Shown piece by piece: positions 19,319 to 28,981 of a DNA stretch of 64,000 nt. The stretch comes from an uncultured Bacteroidota bacterium (GTDB lineage: Bacteria; Bacteroidota; Bacteroidia; Flavobacteriales; Flavobacteriaceae). How positions within the stretch are numbered: position 1 is the first letter of the stretch; the number at the start of each line of letters is the position of its first letter. The notes beneath the pieces were generated by a model that saw only the letters and a list, made by a program, of their open reading frames with translations, did no database searches and was not told where the DNA came from. Both the position numbers and the translations under genes were made by a program. The stretch covers positions 1-64,000 of the forward strand of contig CACNGE010000002.1 of assembly GCA_902619855.1 (NCBI GenBank). Direction: 5' to 3'.

Positions 19319-19817
19319 TAGATCATACCCTTTTGTCGTCTATTTTCTTTTGTTACCCATCTTACAGGTGATGGTGTTTGATCAGTTCAATTTGGGGGTT
19401 CAACTGGTTCCTCAAATCACACTGCTTTTCTTAATTTTTTACCCAACTGATGCTGAACAAACCATTTTTCTTGTCGTTGCATTTTTATATGGTCTTTATT
19501 CGGATCTCCTTCACTCAACTATGGGCATTCAAGCTGCAGCATGTGTAACCGCAGCTTTTCTTCGGCCAACAATTATTACTTCGGTTTTTGGTAAAAATCA
19601 TGGTTATGTCAACATCCGCTTGCAACAAACACCATTCATTGCCTTGTCTGCCTACAGCTTAAATATGGTTCTCCTTCACCACCTGGTGTACTATCTCATA
19701 GGTTTAGCCAGTTGGCCCAAAACACTATGGGGAATTCAACAATTTATTTTTGGAAGTCTATATACATTGTTATTTTTAATTGCAATTATGTTTGTGTTGC
19801 GAAAGAATAAGCAATGA
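19311..19817 (+). CDS. mreD: Rod shape-determining protein MreD
   Basis: 168-residue integral membrane protein with five to six predicted helices. It belongs to the MreD family, which works with MreC in cell elongation. Sequence conservation is low, so the call rests on hydrophobic pattern, size and its place between mreC and mrdA, overlapping both by 4-8 bases. Confidence 0.9.
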   Translation: MNSRSYPFVVYFLLLPILQVMVFDQFNLGVQLVPQITLLFLIFYPTDAEQTIFLVVAFLYGLYSDLLHSTMGIQAAACVTAAFLRPTIITSVFGKNHGYVNIRLQQTPFIALSAYSLNMVLLHHLVYYLIGLASWPKTLWGIQQFIFGSLYTLLFLIAIMFVLRKNKQ

Positions 19818-21676
19818 GAAAAAACCTGTTATACATTCTTATCATAGGAAGCGGAATTATTTTTTTGGTCCGTCTTCTCAGCCTCCAAGTCTTGAGCTCT
19901 GATTATGATGATCAGTCCTTACAAAACTCTGTTTTGCGAGAATATATATACCCTGAACGAGGATTTATTTATGATCGAAATGGAACATTGATTGTCGAAA
20001 ATCAAGCAACTTATGATCTGATGATTGTTCCAAGGCAGTTGCAACAATTCGATACGCTTGAGTTCTGTAAACTATTGAAGATCAACAAAAATAATCTCGT
20101 CGAAAAAGTCCAAAAAGCTCGCTCCTATTCCACCAGAAAACCATCTGTTTTTTTGGCGCAATTATCTAAAAGTGACTATGCCGTGCTGCAAGAAAAACTC
20201 TGGAAGTATCGAGGGTTTTATGTTCAAAAAAGAGCTGTTCGAAAATACAACACAGCATCGGCCTCGAACGTCTTGGGCTACATCAGTGAGGTCAATCGAT
20301 TTGATATCAGAAAAGACCCTTACTATCAATCTGGTGAATTGATTGGGCGGCAAGGAATCGAGAAAACCTATGAAAAAACATTACGAGGCGTAAAAGGGGT
20401 TCGCTATCTTCAAAGAGACAAATTCAATCGAGTAATTGGACCTTATCAAAAAGGCGAGCTCGATACCCTTCCAACAAAGGCTCAAGATCTCTACTTAACG
20501 ATTGATATTGCGCTTCAGGAGTATGGTCAAAAACTTCTGCAAAATAAAAGAGGTGGTATCGTTGCTATAGAACCTAAAACTGGTGAAATTCTCGTCAACG
20601 TTAGTACCCCTACATATGCACCAGACCTATTGGTTGGTCGAAGTCGATCTAAGAATTTCAACGTGTTGAAGAACGACACCATCAACCGTCCCCTTTTTGA
20701 TCGAGGCCTACAAGGACAGTATCCCCCAGGATCGCCCTTTAAGCTCGTCAATGCACTGGTTGCACTTCACGAGGAAGCAATTACTCCTCGTTTTCGTGTG
20801 CTCTGCAATGAGGGGCATTATTATGGCAGAACTGATTTTATGAAATGTCATTGTAATTATGGGACAAAAAACCGACTAAACAGTGGTATTTACAACTCTT
20901 GCAATACTTACTTTGCTACAATCTATCGCCGAACCATAGATCGTTTTGACGATCCAAAAAAAGGGATGAACATCTGGAGTAATCATATCAAAAGTTTCGG
21001 CATGGGTAATTATTTAGGATACGATCATCCAACTGGTCAAAAAGGGTTTATTCCAAATTCTGATTATTATGATTACTGGTATCCAAAGCAACGCTGGGGT
21101 GCAACAACCTCACTTTCCAACTCAATTGGACAAGGTGAGGTGTTAACCACTCCCATTCAATTGGCAAATATGGTTGCAACCATTGCCAACAGAGGATATT
21201 TTTACAAGCCGCATTTTGTGAAAAAAATTCAAAAAGACTCGTTGGCCGAAAAGTATAGAACCCCAAATTACACCACCATAGACTCTATTCATTTTGAACC
21301 AGTCATCGAAGGGATGTCAAACGTTGTGAAGTGGGGTACTGCTCGCGTAGCTCGTGTCCCAGGGGTTGAAGTGTGTGGAAAAACAGGAACAGTTGAGAAT
21401 TTCACTAAAATAGATGGAGAGAAAGTACAGTTAACAGACCACTCGATGTTTGTGGCTTTTGCACCCCGAGAAAATCCAAAAATTGCAGTTGCTGTTTTTG
21501 TTGAAAATGGGTATTGGGGTGGCCGATGGGCTGCGCCAATTGCAAGCCTAGTGATAGAAAAGTATCTCACTGAAAATGTGAGAAGAACCTGGTTGGAAAA
21601 TCGTATGCTAAATGGAAGTTTATTAGATGAATATCAAAAACCGCTGAGCGGAAAACCTTTTGAAATCAATGAATAA
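19814..21676 (+). CDS. mrdA: Penicillin-binding protein 2, elongasome transpeptidase
   Basis: Class B penicillin-binding protein that cross-links peptidoglycan during side-wall growth, with RodA as its glycosyltransferase. The 620-residue product has an N-terminal membrane helix, a dimerisation domain (YPERGFIYDRNG), then the transpeptidase motifs SPFK (catalytic Ser307), SCN (362-364) and KTG (523-525). Proline in SxxK instead of the common threonine is a mild variation. It overlaps mreD by 4 bases and rodA by 8 bases. Confidence 0.97.
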   Translation: MRKNLLYILIIGSGIIFLVRLLSLQVLSSDYDDQSLQNSVLREYIYPERGFIYDRNGTLIVENQATYDLMIVPRQLQQFDTLEFCKLLKINKNNLVEKVQKARSYSTRKPSVFLAQLSKSDYAVLQEKLWKYRGFYVQKRAVRKYNTASASNVLGYISEVNRFDIRKDPYYQSGELIGRQGIEKTYEKTLRGVKGVRYLQRDKFNRVIGPYQKGELDTLPTKAQDLYLTIDIALQEYGQKLLQNKRGGIVAIEPKTGEILVNVSTPTYAPDLLVGRSRSKNFNVLKNDTINRPLFDRGLQGQYPPGSPFKLVNALVALHEEAITPRFRVLCNEGHYYGRTDFMKCHCNYGTKNRLNSGIYNSCNTYFATIYRRTIDRFDDPKKGMNIWSNHIKSFGMGNYLGYDHPTGQKGFIPNSDYYDYWYPKQRWGATTSLSNSIGQGEVLTTPIQLANMVATIANRGYFYKPHFVKKIQKDSLAEKYRTPNYTTIDSIHFEPVIEGMSNVVKWGTARVARVPGVEVCGKTGTVENFTKIDGEKVQLTDHSMFVAFAPRENPKIAVAVFVENGYWGGRWAAPIASLVIEKYLTENVRRTWLENRMLNGSLLDEYQKPLSGKPFEINE

Positions 21677-22925
21677 TAAATACCTTTTAAAGTTTGATTG
21701 GTACACCTTTTTGGTGTATTTCGCCCTTGTTTCCATTGGTCTTGTCAATGTTTACTCGACTGGACATACACTGGAGGAAAACATGCTTTCTTTGAACCAC
21801 ACCTTTGGAAAGCAGTTGTTTTTTGCTCTTTTGAGCATCGGTTTGATTTTCTTCATACAGTTTCCAAAAGTGAAGATTTATGAGCGTTATTCAAGTGTTT
21901 TTTATCTAATTATTATTGCGCTTCTACTTGGTCTTTTTGTTTTTGGAAAAGAAGTCTCTGGAGCTCAATCCTGGTATTCATTTGGGGGCTTTAGTTTTCA
22001 ACCAGCAGAGTTTGCAAAAGTGGTCACTGCTTTGGCACTGACAAAGCATCTGAGTGAAATCAATACAGACTTAACAAAAATCTCAGATCAACTCACCTCC
22101 TTTCTTCTCATCTTTCTTCCTGCACTAATCATCCTTCCCCAACCAGACCCAGGTAGTACAGTTGTGTTTCTGAGCTTTCTTTTGGTTTTACACACTGAAA
22201 AACTACCCTCTCAATTTTTGCTTTCTTTTGTTGGGCTTATTGTTTTGTTCATCATTACTTTACTGCTAGATAAAACACTTTCGACAGCTATTGTTTTGGT
22301 AATGGGGCTTGTCTATATTTTTGGTTTGGATCGAAAGAAACGTAGAAAACGGCTGCTCTCTATCATTTTAACAATCGCCATGGCCTCTGCCTTTGTTCAG
22401 TCTGTTGACTTTGTATTTGAAAATGTGTTCGAGCAACGCCATCGTGATCGCTTCAACATTGTTTTAGGACGCGAAGTTGATACACAAGGAATTGGGTATA
22501 ATATCAACCAATCTCAGATTGCTATTGGGTCTGGAGGGATTCTTGGAAAAGGGTTTCTTGAGGGTACGCAAACCAAAGGAAATTTTATCCCAGAACAACA
22601 AACCGATTATATTTTTACCACTGTTGGTGAAGAATGGGGCTTTGTCGGATCAGTTTTAGTTGTTATCCTGTATGTGACTTTAATGCTTCGCATACTCATA
22701 ACATCTGGGCGGCAAAAAAATAGTTTTAGTAGAATCTACTGCTACTCTGTCGTTTGCCTTTTGTTTGCCCATTTTAGCATTAATCTCGGTATGGTTTTAG
22801 GTCTCCTGCCTACCATTGGGATCCCACTGCCATACCTGAGTTATGGAGGGTCAAATCTTCTAGCATTTAGTCTGTTATTAGGAATCTATTTGAAGTTCGA
22901 TGCCAATCGGGTGAATGAGTGGTGA
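21669..22925 (+). CDS. rodA: Peptidoglycan glycosyltransferase RodA
   Basis: SEDS-family polymerase that makes glycan strands for lateral wall growth. I use the ATG at 21669 (MNNKYLLKFDWYTF); the track uses a TTG nine bases earlier. About ten membrane helices are visible. Family motifs include QPAEFAKVV, LPQPDPGSTVVF, TVGEEWGFVGS and the C-terminal GIPLPYLSYGGSNLLAF. The stop is directly adjacent to the stop of the convergent permease gene, with no intergenic base. Confidence 0.96.
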   Translation: MNNKYLLKFDWYTFLVYFALVSIGLVNVYSTGHTLEENMLSLNHTFGKQLFFALLSIGLIFFIQFPKVKIYERYSSVFYLIIIALLLGLFVFGKEVSGAQSWYSFGGFSFQPAEFAKVVTALALTKHLSEINTDLTKISDQLTSFLLIFLPALIILPQPDPGSTVVFLSFLLVLHTEKLPSQFLLSFVGLIVLFIITLLLDKTLSTAIVLVMGLVYIFGLDRKKRRKRLLSIILTIAMASAFVQSVDFVFENVFEQRHRDRFNIVLGREVDTQGIGYNINQSQIAIGSGGILGKGFLEGTQTKGNFIPEQQTDYIFTTVGEEWGFVGSVLVVILYVTLMLRILITSGRQKNSFSRIYCYSVVCLLFAHFSINLGMVLGLLPTIGIPLPYLSYGGSNLLAFSLLLGIYLKFDANRVNEW

Positions 22926-24014
22926 TCAGCTTTTTTGAGGATCGTAACGATCCCTCAAATTGTTACCAATGATCATAAAAGAACTCACTAAAATCATAAT
23001 CGCTAACCCTGGAATCAATGCCAAATAAGGTTTTCCCATGACCAGAAATTGATAATGATCCTTAATCATTGTGCCCCAGCTCGGTATGGGCGGTTGAACA
23101 CCTATCCCCAAAAAACTCAACCCACTTTCGATGAGTATCGCAGCTGCAAAATTGGACGCAGTAATCACTGCCAATGGCCCAAAAGCATTGGGGAGGATGT
23201 GACCAAAAAGAGTGCGAAATGATGAAAACCCAAGCACTTGTGTAGCAATGACATATTGACGATTTTTGATGCTCATCACTTGACCCCTGACAATACGAGC
23301 CACTTCAACCCACATTGTCAACCCAACAGCGATAAAGACTTGCCAGAATCCTTTTCCCAATGCAACAGAAATTGCTATGACAAGTAATAATGTTGGAATT
23401 GACCATGTGACATTAATGACCCATATGACTGCTTTGTCAATATTGCCACCATAAAAACCCCCCAAACTCCCGATGATGATGCCAATAATCAAAGAAATAA
23501 ATACTGAAATCAAACCAATGGATAGGGAAATTCGCGTGCCAACTAACAATCGACTCAATACATCTCGTCCAAACAAATCGGTTCCCAATAAGAATTTGTT
23601 GTTTGAAATATGCTGATCAACGATTTCCGAAGCTGATGTCAATGCGCCAAAAGAGGAGGTAGAAAACCACTCTCTCTGCCCAAGAAAATCAAAATTGTAG
23701 TGCTCTATCCATATGCCATTTTCCCCTATTTCATAAGAGGATATTGGATACTGAATAGCAGGGTCAGGATTTCCAAATAATAAGTTATAAAAGCTGCTAA
23801 CCTCTTTGTCTTTCTTAGAAGGAATACTCAACATTTTGACCTCAAACCCAGGGGATTGCGAATGAATAGAGAGGTGCATTTGATTTGCATTGACCGAATT
23901 GTCAGGCACGATGACATAGGCAAAAACAGAGATGATGGCGCAGATGATGATTACCCCAACAGCAAGATAGCCTCCCAGATCATATAAAAACGCTCTATTG
24001 ATTGTATTTTGCAA
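22926..24014 (-). CDS. ABC transporter permease, OppC/DppC type
   Basis: 362-residue inner-membrane permease of the peptide/nickel importer class. The N-terminal helix is followed by an extracytoplasmic segment of about 100 residues, then LLGTDLFGRDVLSRLLVGTR and five helices. The ATPase-coupling EAA-type loop is in HILPNAFGPLAVITASNF, and the end SFLGIGVQPPIPSWG is diagnostic. No OppB-type partner, ATPase or binding protein is encoded nearby. It must work with subunits encoded elsewhere, so substrate cannot be assigned. It shares the minus strand with the upstream protease, 12 bases away. Confidence 0.88.
   Translation of the reverse strand: MQNTINRAFLYDLGGYLAVGVIIICAIISVFAYVIVPDNSVNANQMHLSIHSQSPGFEVKMLSIPSKKDKEVSSFYNLLFGNPDPAIQYPISSYEIGENGIWIEHYNFDFLGQREWFSTSSFGALTSASEIVDQHISNNKFLLGTDLFGRDVLSRLLVGTRISLSIGLISVFISLIIGIIIGSLGGFYGGNIDKAVIWVINVTWSIPTLLLVIAISVALGKGFWQVFIAVGLTMWVEVARIVRGQVMSIKNRQYVIATQVLGFSSFRTLFGHILPNAFGPLAVITASNFAAAILIESGLSFLGIGVQPPIPSWGTMIKDHYQFLVMGKPYLALIPGLAIMILVSSFMIIGNNLRDRYDPQKS
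22934..22959. repeat. Hairpin-forming inverted repeat at the rodA/permease convergent ends
   Basis: TTTGAGGATCGT and ACGATCCCTCAAA form a 12-base-pair stem with one bulged base and a one-base loop. It starts 8 bases after the rodA stop and lies inside the last codons of the permease. No T tract follows on either strand, so it is not a standard terminator. It could still protect mRNA 3' ends or block converging polymerases. Confidence 0.45.
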
Positions 24015-24026
24015 TCGTTTTTTGGT

Positions 24027-26162
24027 TTATTTTCTAGCGAGTGGCTCTTGCTGATAAATCCTTACTTTGAGATCCTGTAGGATATTTACTGCTTCCTCGA
24101 CATAAAAATCATTCGATAAGTTTGAAAACCAGCGTTCTCTTTTTTCTAAAAAGATATCGTCCTCTGAAATACGTTCTTGATCAGCTGGAGAGATAGTAAA
24201 ATCTAGATTGTTGTCGTAATCTTCTACTGCATCAAATTGATCTGCATAAGTTCGATCGGACTCAATTTTTGAAATGTATTCTTGATAATTTAAAGCAATT
24301 GTATTGTCGTTTTGAAGCTTCTCAATCCACTTTGCATCTTGGTCAACAAGGTTAAAAATGGGGTGGTCGTTGACTCTATCTTGACTCTGTTTTATGACTT
24401 CATCATAATTTAGGTAGCCATTCCATTTTGTATAAACCAAGGGGCTTATACGATCCCATCTCATGGGGTTGTCTTCATCTCTTTCGCCAACATCAACATA
24501 TCGATATCGGTCTGGGGTAATCACATCACTTTTTACCCCCTCAAGTTGGGTAGAACCACCATTGATTCTGTAAAACTTATCAGTTGTAATTTTTAAAGCT
24601 CCAAGATTACCATAGGTGCTGTTGGAAAGGAAACGATTGAGATCAACCAAATTCTGTACTGTTCCTTTGCCAAAAGTTTGCTCGCTACCGATAACTATGG
24701 CACGTTCATAATCTTGCATTGCTGCAGCCAAGATTTCAGAGGCAGAAGCAGATAGTTCATTCACAAGAATGACCATTGGTCCGTTCCACAATGTTTTCCC
24801 ATCTCGATCACGCAAAACTTCTGTTTTGCTCACAGTTGACTTGACCTGTACAATTGGACCTTCGTCAATAAAAAGACCAGCAATATCAACCACAGTTTGA
24901 AGTGAACCTCCTCCATTGTTTCTTAAATCAATGATAAGGCCTCCAACGCCTGCCTCTTTTAGGTTGATCACCTCTTGCTCAAAGTCGTGTGCAGCATTTC
25001 TTTCTTTATAACTTTTAAAGTCAACATAAAATTTTGGGAGGTGGATAAGACCATATTTTTGGTCTTGTCGATTGATGACTGTTGACCTTGCATAAGACTC
25101 CTCAAGAACAACCAAATCTCTTTTTACAGGGATTGTTTCTATATTTCCATCAACTTTCTTGACAGTCAAATACACCATCGATCCCTTAGGTCCTTTAATC
25201 AGTTTTATTGCATCATCAAGGCGCATAGCACGAATATCAACAGCATCTCCATCTTCCTGTCGCACCAACTGGATTTCATCTCCTACTTCCATCAACTGAT
25301 CTCGCCAAAGTGGCCCCCCTACAATGATGTCAACTACTTTGATTGCTTGGTTTCGTTTTGAAAGTCGTGCACCAATTCCTTCAAACTTCCCAGACATGCT
25401 CATGTCAAATCGATCTTTGTCATCAGGGTTGAAATAATTTGTATGAGGGTCAAATTGTAATACAAATGAGTTGATATAGATGTCAAACCAGTCTTTGCGT
25501 TCCAATTCATTCATCAAGTCAAAGTAATCTTCCATGTTTTCACGAGTGGTTGTTCGTGCTTCAGCCTCTAAGTCCATCCAAGACAATGAAAGGTATGCTG
25601 GCGATGTCTCGTCATTGTTTTCTGCCTCTTGCACTTTATCGTACAACACGCTCAGGGTGGATAATTTTAGCTGTTTTCTCCACTTTTCAGATCTTGCTTT
25701 TTGAGATAACGGATAAAGTTGCTCGTCATAATCTGTATCTAATTCTTCTTCTTTTTCAAAATCAAATGGATTAGACAAAAGAGAACCATAGAGGCTTTCT
25801 ACTTCATTCATACGAAGAATAAGTCTTTGATAAGTCAAATCAAAAAATGTTAAGTCTAATTCTCTAATTTGATCATCAATCTGATACATATATTTCGTGA
25901 ACTCTCTGTAATCGCTTTGAAGAAAATATCTTTTTTGACCATCAATACTCTCTAGATAAGTGTGAAAAATTTGTTCAGACATATCATCGTCCAAAGATTT
26001 GACATCGTAATGACCACGCTGAACAACATGTGATATCAACTCGATGAGAAGGCGATCTTTATCATTGCTGACAAATTCCTTTTGAAAAGGGTTAGTCGTT
26101 GCTGTGAATAGGTACAAAACAACTGCAACAGCAAAAATCAAGTAAGAGGCATTCTTTTTCAT
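24027..26162 (-). CDS. Tail-specific (C-terminal processing) protease, S41 family
   Basis: 711-residue Prc/Tsp-type periplasmic serine protease that degrades or trims proteins from their C-termini. An N-terminal membrane/signal segment (SYLIFAVAVVLYLF) is followed by a helical domain, a PDZ domain (about 240-330) and the S41 core. The Ser-Lys dyad reads as Ser473 in ELSASASEILAAAMQDY and Lys499 in TFGKGTVQ. The C-terminal DUF3340-like part follows. It starts a minus-strand pair with the OppC-type permease and is divergent from surE. Confidence 0.93.
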   Translation of the reverse strand: MKKNASYLIFAVAVVLYLFTATTNPFQKEFVSNDKDRLLIELISHVVQRGHYDVKSLDDDMSEQIFHTYLESIDGQKRYFLQSDYREFTKYMYQIDDQIRELDLTFFDLTYQRLILRMNEVESLYGSLLSNPFDFEKEEELDTDYDEQLYPLSQKARSEKWRKQLKLSTLSVLYDKVQEAENNDETSPAYLSLSWMDLEAEARTTTRENMEDYFDLMNELERKDWFDIYINSFVLQFDPHTNYFNPDDKDRFDMSMSGKFEGIGARLSKRNQAIKVVDIIVGGPLWRDQLMEVGDEIQLVRQEDGDAVDIRAMRLDDAIKLIKGPKGSMVYLTVKKVDGNIETIPVKRDLVVLEESYARSTVINRQDQKYGLIHLPKFYVDFKSYKERNAAHDFEQEVINLKEAGVGGLIIDLRNNGGGSLQTVVDIAGLFIDEGPIVQVKSTVSKTEVLRDRDGKTLWNGPMVILVNELSASASEILAAAMQDYERAIVIGSEQTFGKGTVQNLVDLNRFLSNSTYGNLGALKITTDKFYRINGGSTQLEGVKSDVITPDRYRYVDVGERDEDNPMRWDRISPLVYTKWNGYLNYDEVIKQSQDRVNDHPIFNLVDQDAKWIEKLQNDNTIALNYQEYISKIESDRTYADQFDAVEDYDNNLDFTISPADQERISEDDIFLEKRERWFSNLSNDFYVEEAVNILQDLKVRIYQQEPLARK

Positions 26163-26225
26163 TTCAATCTATTGAGAACCTACGAAGATATAGATTATAT
26201 TCAAAGTATGAAAATATCAAGTTTA

Positions 26226-26260
26226 TTGGTCGGACAGGCAAATTGAAATCTGTATTTTTG
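26226..26260 (+). promoter_or_regulatory. Promoter for the surE-lpxB run
   Basis: TATTTTTG at 26253-26260 is an exact -7 match. A TTG lies 24 bases upstream, one more than the usual maximum spacer. The surE ATG is 19 bases after the element. Confidence 0.5.
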
Positions 26261-26278
26261 TGAAAATAGACATCCAAA

Positions 26279-27049
26279 ATGAGCAGTAAACCATTGATTC
26301 TTGTCACAAATGACGATGGCATAAGTGCCCCTGGACTTCGTAAACTTATTCAAATTATGAATACCATTGGTGATGTGGTTGTGGTTGCTCCCGATAGCCC
26401 ACAATCTGGAATGGGACATGCGATTACCATCAATAGTACCTTGCGATGCACCAAAGTAAAACTCGATGATGGGCCTCAAAAGGAGTACTCTTGTTCAGGT
26501 ACGCCAGCTGATTGTGTAAAACTAGGTGTTCATGAAATTCTGAAACGAAAGCCAGATTTATGCGTTTCTGGGATTAATCATGGATCAAACGCTGCAATTA
26601 ATGTCATTTATTCTGGAACGATGAGTGCTGCTATTGAAGCTGGAATTGAAGGAATTCCAGCGATAGGTTTTTCTTTACTCGATTATGCTTGGGATGCCGA
26701 TTTTGATTCTCTGTCCAGTTTTGTCAAAAAAATAACCAAATCGGCACTACAAAATAAAATCCCTGAAAGTACAATACTCAATGTCAATTTCCCAAAACGA
26801 AAAAAAAGTGAGATCAAAGGGATCAAGATTTGTCGACAGGCAAATGCCTATTGGATTGAAGAATTTGACAAACGTCAAGACCCCATGGGGAAAGAATATT
26901 ATTGGATGACAGGCGCCTTTATCAATGATGACAAAGGAGAAGATACTGATATCTGGGCACTCGAAAATGGATATATTTCAGTGGTTCCTACTCATTTTGA
27001 CCTCACTGCACATCATCATATTCAAAAACTCAACTCATGGGTATTTTAA
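26279..27049 (+). CDS. surE: 5'/3'-nucleotidase SurE
   Basis: Metal-dependent nucleoside monophosphatase linked to stationary-phase survival. The 256-residue protein shows the metal-binding ILVTNDDGISAPGL, APDSPQSGMGH, CSGTPADCVKLG and VSGINHGSN blocks of the family, all intact. It heads a plus-strand run with a small membrane gene and lpxB and overlaps the next gene by 13 bases. Confidence 0.97.
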   Translation: MSSKPLILVTNDDGISAPGLRKLIQIMNTIGDVVVVAPDSPQSGMGHAITINSTLRCTKVKLDDGPQKEYSCSGTPADCVKLGVHEILKRKPDLCVSGINHGSNAAINVIYSGTMSAAIEAGIEGIPAIGFSLLDYAWDADFDSLSSFVKKITKSALQNKIPESTILNVNFPKRKKSEIKGIKICRQANAYWIEEFDKRQDPMGKEYYWMTGAFINDDKGEDTDIWALENGYISVVPTHFDLTAHHHIQKLNSWVF

Positions 27050-27333
27050 AGAAAATCAGTCCTGGCTTGTTGGGATGGCTTATTGGTTTGGTGATACCTT
27101 TTGGTATGCTTTTACTTTTGGTCGAATTTTCGGCTGATGGCAATGCCTTGGATACAATCCCCATCCTCTATGCATACGACGAACTAGGCACTTGGATAAC
27201 TATGGCCGTACTTCCCAATCTTTTTTTCTTTTGGTGGTGGATTCAAAAAAAGAACACGCGTGCTGCCCAATCCATACTTGGGGCAACAATTTTTTGGGCC
27301 TTTATTAGTCTGTTGTTAAAATTTAGTACATGA
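27037..27333 (+). CDS. Small conserved membrane protein
   Basis: 98-residue protein with three likely membrane helices (about 9-28, 53-68, 79-95) and no motif I recognise. It overlaps surE by 13 bases and lpxB by 4 bases, so it is translated within the surE-lpxB transcript. Function unknown; its position suggests an envelope role. Confidence 0.75.
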   Translation: MGILKKISPGLLGWLIGLVIPFGMLLLLVEFSADGNALDTIPILYAYDELGTWITMAVLPNLFFFWWWIQKKNTRAAQSILGATIFWAFISLLLKFST

Positions 27334-28442
27334 GATACTACCTCATTGCTGGCGAGGCCTCTGGAGATTTGCATGGTGCCAATTTAATTGCTGCATTACA
27401 ACAAAAAGACGATTCAGCAGTGCTTCGTGCTTGGGGTGGAAATAAGATGCAGGAACAAGGTGCGCAAATTGTAAAACACTACAAACATCTTGCTTTTATG
27501 GGGTTTTGGGAGGTGCTCAAAAATCTAAGAACCATTTTAGCAAACGTCTCCTTTTGCAAGAAAGATATTCTCAACTTCAAACCAGATGCTTTGGTCTTAA
27601 TCGACTACCCTGGCTTTAATATGATCATCGCAAAATGGGCCACCAAATTGGGAATACCAGTGCACTATTACATCCTACCCCAGGCTTGGGCATGGAAAGA
27701 AAATCGTGTGAAAAAATTGGCGAAACACACCAACTTTCGATATGTGATCTTGCCTTTTGAGGTTGATTTTTTTGAACAAAAACACAAGCTTAGCATTGAC
27801 TTTGTTGGACACCCACTCATCGATGAGTTGTTTGCAATTCCAGACTTGGAGGAAGATGCATTTAGAGCACAGTTGGGCATTCATAACAATCAAAAAGTAA
27901 TTGCTTTATTACCAGGCAGTCGAAATCAAGAAATCAATAAAATACTTCCGGTGATGGCGAGCGTCATTGACGCCTTTCCAAACCATCGCTTTCTTATTGC
28001 AGGTACATCAAACATTGATAAATCACTCTACCAACGCTTTGCGCCAAATGTAGATGTTGTGATGGATCGAACCTATGACGTTTTGCGTATAGCCGAAGCA
28101 GCTATCGTTACCAGCGGAACAGCTACTTTGGAAACAGCACTGCTCAAAATCCCTCAAATCGTTTGTTATAAAACGAGTCCTTTGAGTTTTGCCATTGCAA
28201 AGCGAATTGTCAAACTTCCCTTTGTTTCACTAGTCAATCTCATTGCAGGTCGCTTGCTTGTGAAAGAGCTGATTCAAAAGGATTGCAATGCGTTTGCCTT
28301 GACAGATGCATTACAAGATATCCTATTTCCCAGTGGCAGAAAAAAGGTGTTGTCTGGATATGACGATCTAATTCAAAAACTTGGAGGTAGAGGAGCAAGT
28401 GAAAAGGTTGCCAAACTCATTTACAAACGAACGCATGCGTAA
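27330..28442 (+). CDS. lpxB: Lipid-A-disaccharide synthase
   Basis: Peripheral membrane GT19 glycosyltransferase that joins UDP-diacylglucosamine and lipid X in lipid A synthesis. The N-terminus MRYYLIAGEASGDLHGANLI is diagnostic. Further blocks are AFMGFWEVL, LIDYPGFNM, YYILPQAWAWKE and ALLPGSRNQEI, and SGTATLETALLKIPQIVCY lies in the donor-binding domain. The 370-residue length is normal. The next gene begins inside its last codons. Confidence 0.97.
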   Translation: MRYYLIAGEASGDLHGANLIAALQQKDDSAVLRAWGGNKMQEQGAQIVKHYKHLAFMGFWEVLKNLRTILANVSFCKKDILNFKPDALVLIDYPGFNMIIAKWATKLGIPVHYYILPQAWAWKENRVKKLAKHTNFRYVILPFEVDFFEQKHKLSIDFVGHPLIDELFAIPDLEEDAFRAQLGIHNNQKVIALLPGSRNQEINKILPVMASVIDAFPNHRFLIAGTSNIDKSLYQRFAPNVDVVMDRTYDVLRIAEAAIVTSGTATLETALLKIPQIVCYKTSPLSFAIAKRIVKLPFVSLVNLIAGRLLVKELIQKDCNAFALTDALQDILFPSGRKKVLSGYDDLIQKLGGRGASEKVAKLIYKRTHA

Positions 28443-28896
28443 ACTCATTTCTTTTGTTGCCGTAGCTGTTCTCGCTACAAGTTGTGGGGTATTTAAAAGT
28501 GAAAAAAAATTAAACCCACGAGATGGAGTTGTTTTATATGCTAAGGAGTATTTGGGTGCTCCATACCGTTTGGGTGGCAACAACTCTCGTGGAATTGATT
28601 GTTCTGGACTGATTCACAACTCATTTAAAAAGCAAGGAATTCGTGTGTCAAGAACTGTTGACCTTTTGCGAAAAGAGGGAAAACGTATTTCGATTGACCG
28701 TGCAAAACCAGGAGACATACTCTTTTTTAGAACTTCTAAAAAACGAAAACTCACCCATGCGGGTATCGTTGTTGGACATAAAAGAGATATCCCTCTATTC
28801 ATTCATGCCTCATCTTCAAGAGGGGTAATCATTTCTTCAATGAAAGAAGGCTATTGGCACAAAGCCTACGCACAAACACGAAGATTGATTCGCTAA
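28435..28896 (+). CDS. NlpC/P60 family cell-wall peptidase, lipoprotein
   Basis: C40-family peptidase that cleaves peptidoglycan stem peptides in the periplasm. The track starts at a TTG at 28381, but the signal MRKLISFVAVAVLATSC begins at the ATG at 28435, so I start there (153 residues, lipid Cys17). The catalytic triad reads as Cys56 (GIDCSGLI), His108 (LTHAGIVVG) and His124 (FIHASSSRG). It overlaps lpxB by 8 bases, linking wall turnover to lipid A synthesis in expression. Confidence 0.93.
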   Translation: MRKLISFVAVAVLATSCGVFKSEKKLNPRDGVVLYAKEYLGAPYRLGGNNSRGIDCSGLIHNSFKKQGIRVSRTVDLLRKEGKRISIDRAKPGDILFFRTSKKRKLTHAGIVVGHKRDIPLFIHASSSRGVIISSMKEGYWHKAYAQTRRLIR

Positions 28897-28960
28897 CATT
28901 TCCTATCTGTCAGGTGTAACCCCACTTGCGAATCAAATGGAATACAATTTTATGATGCCA

Positions 28961-28980
28961 CAAAAGACGGAGCGTCCGCC
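28961..28980 (-). terminator. Weak terminator after the thioredoxin-fold gene
   Basis: On the minus strand GCGGA-CGC-TCCGT forms a five-base-pair hairpin followed by CTTTTG, two bases beyond the stop of the thioredoxin-fold gene. The stem is short, so this is tentative. The rest of the 85-base gap to the convergent NlpC/P60 gene holds nothing I recognise. Confidence 0.35.
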
Positions 28981-28981
28981 C

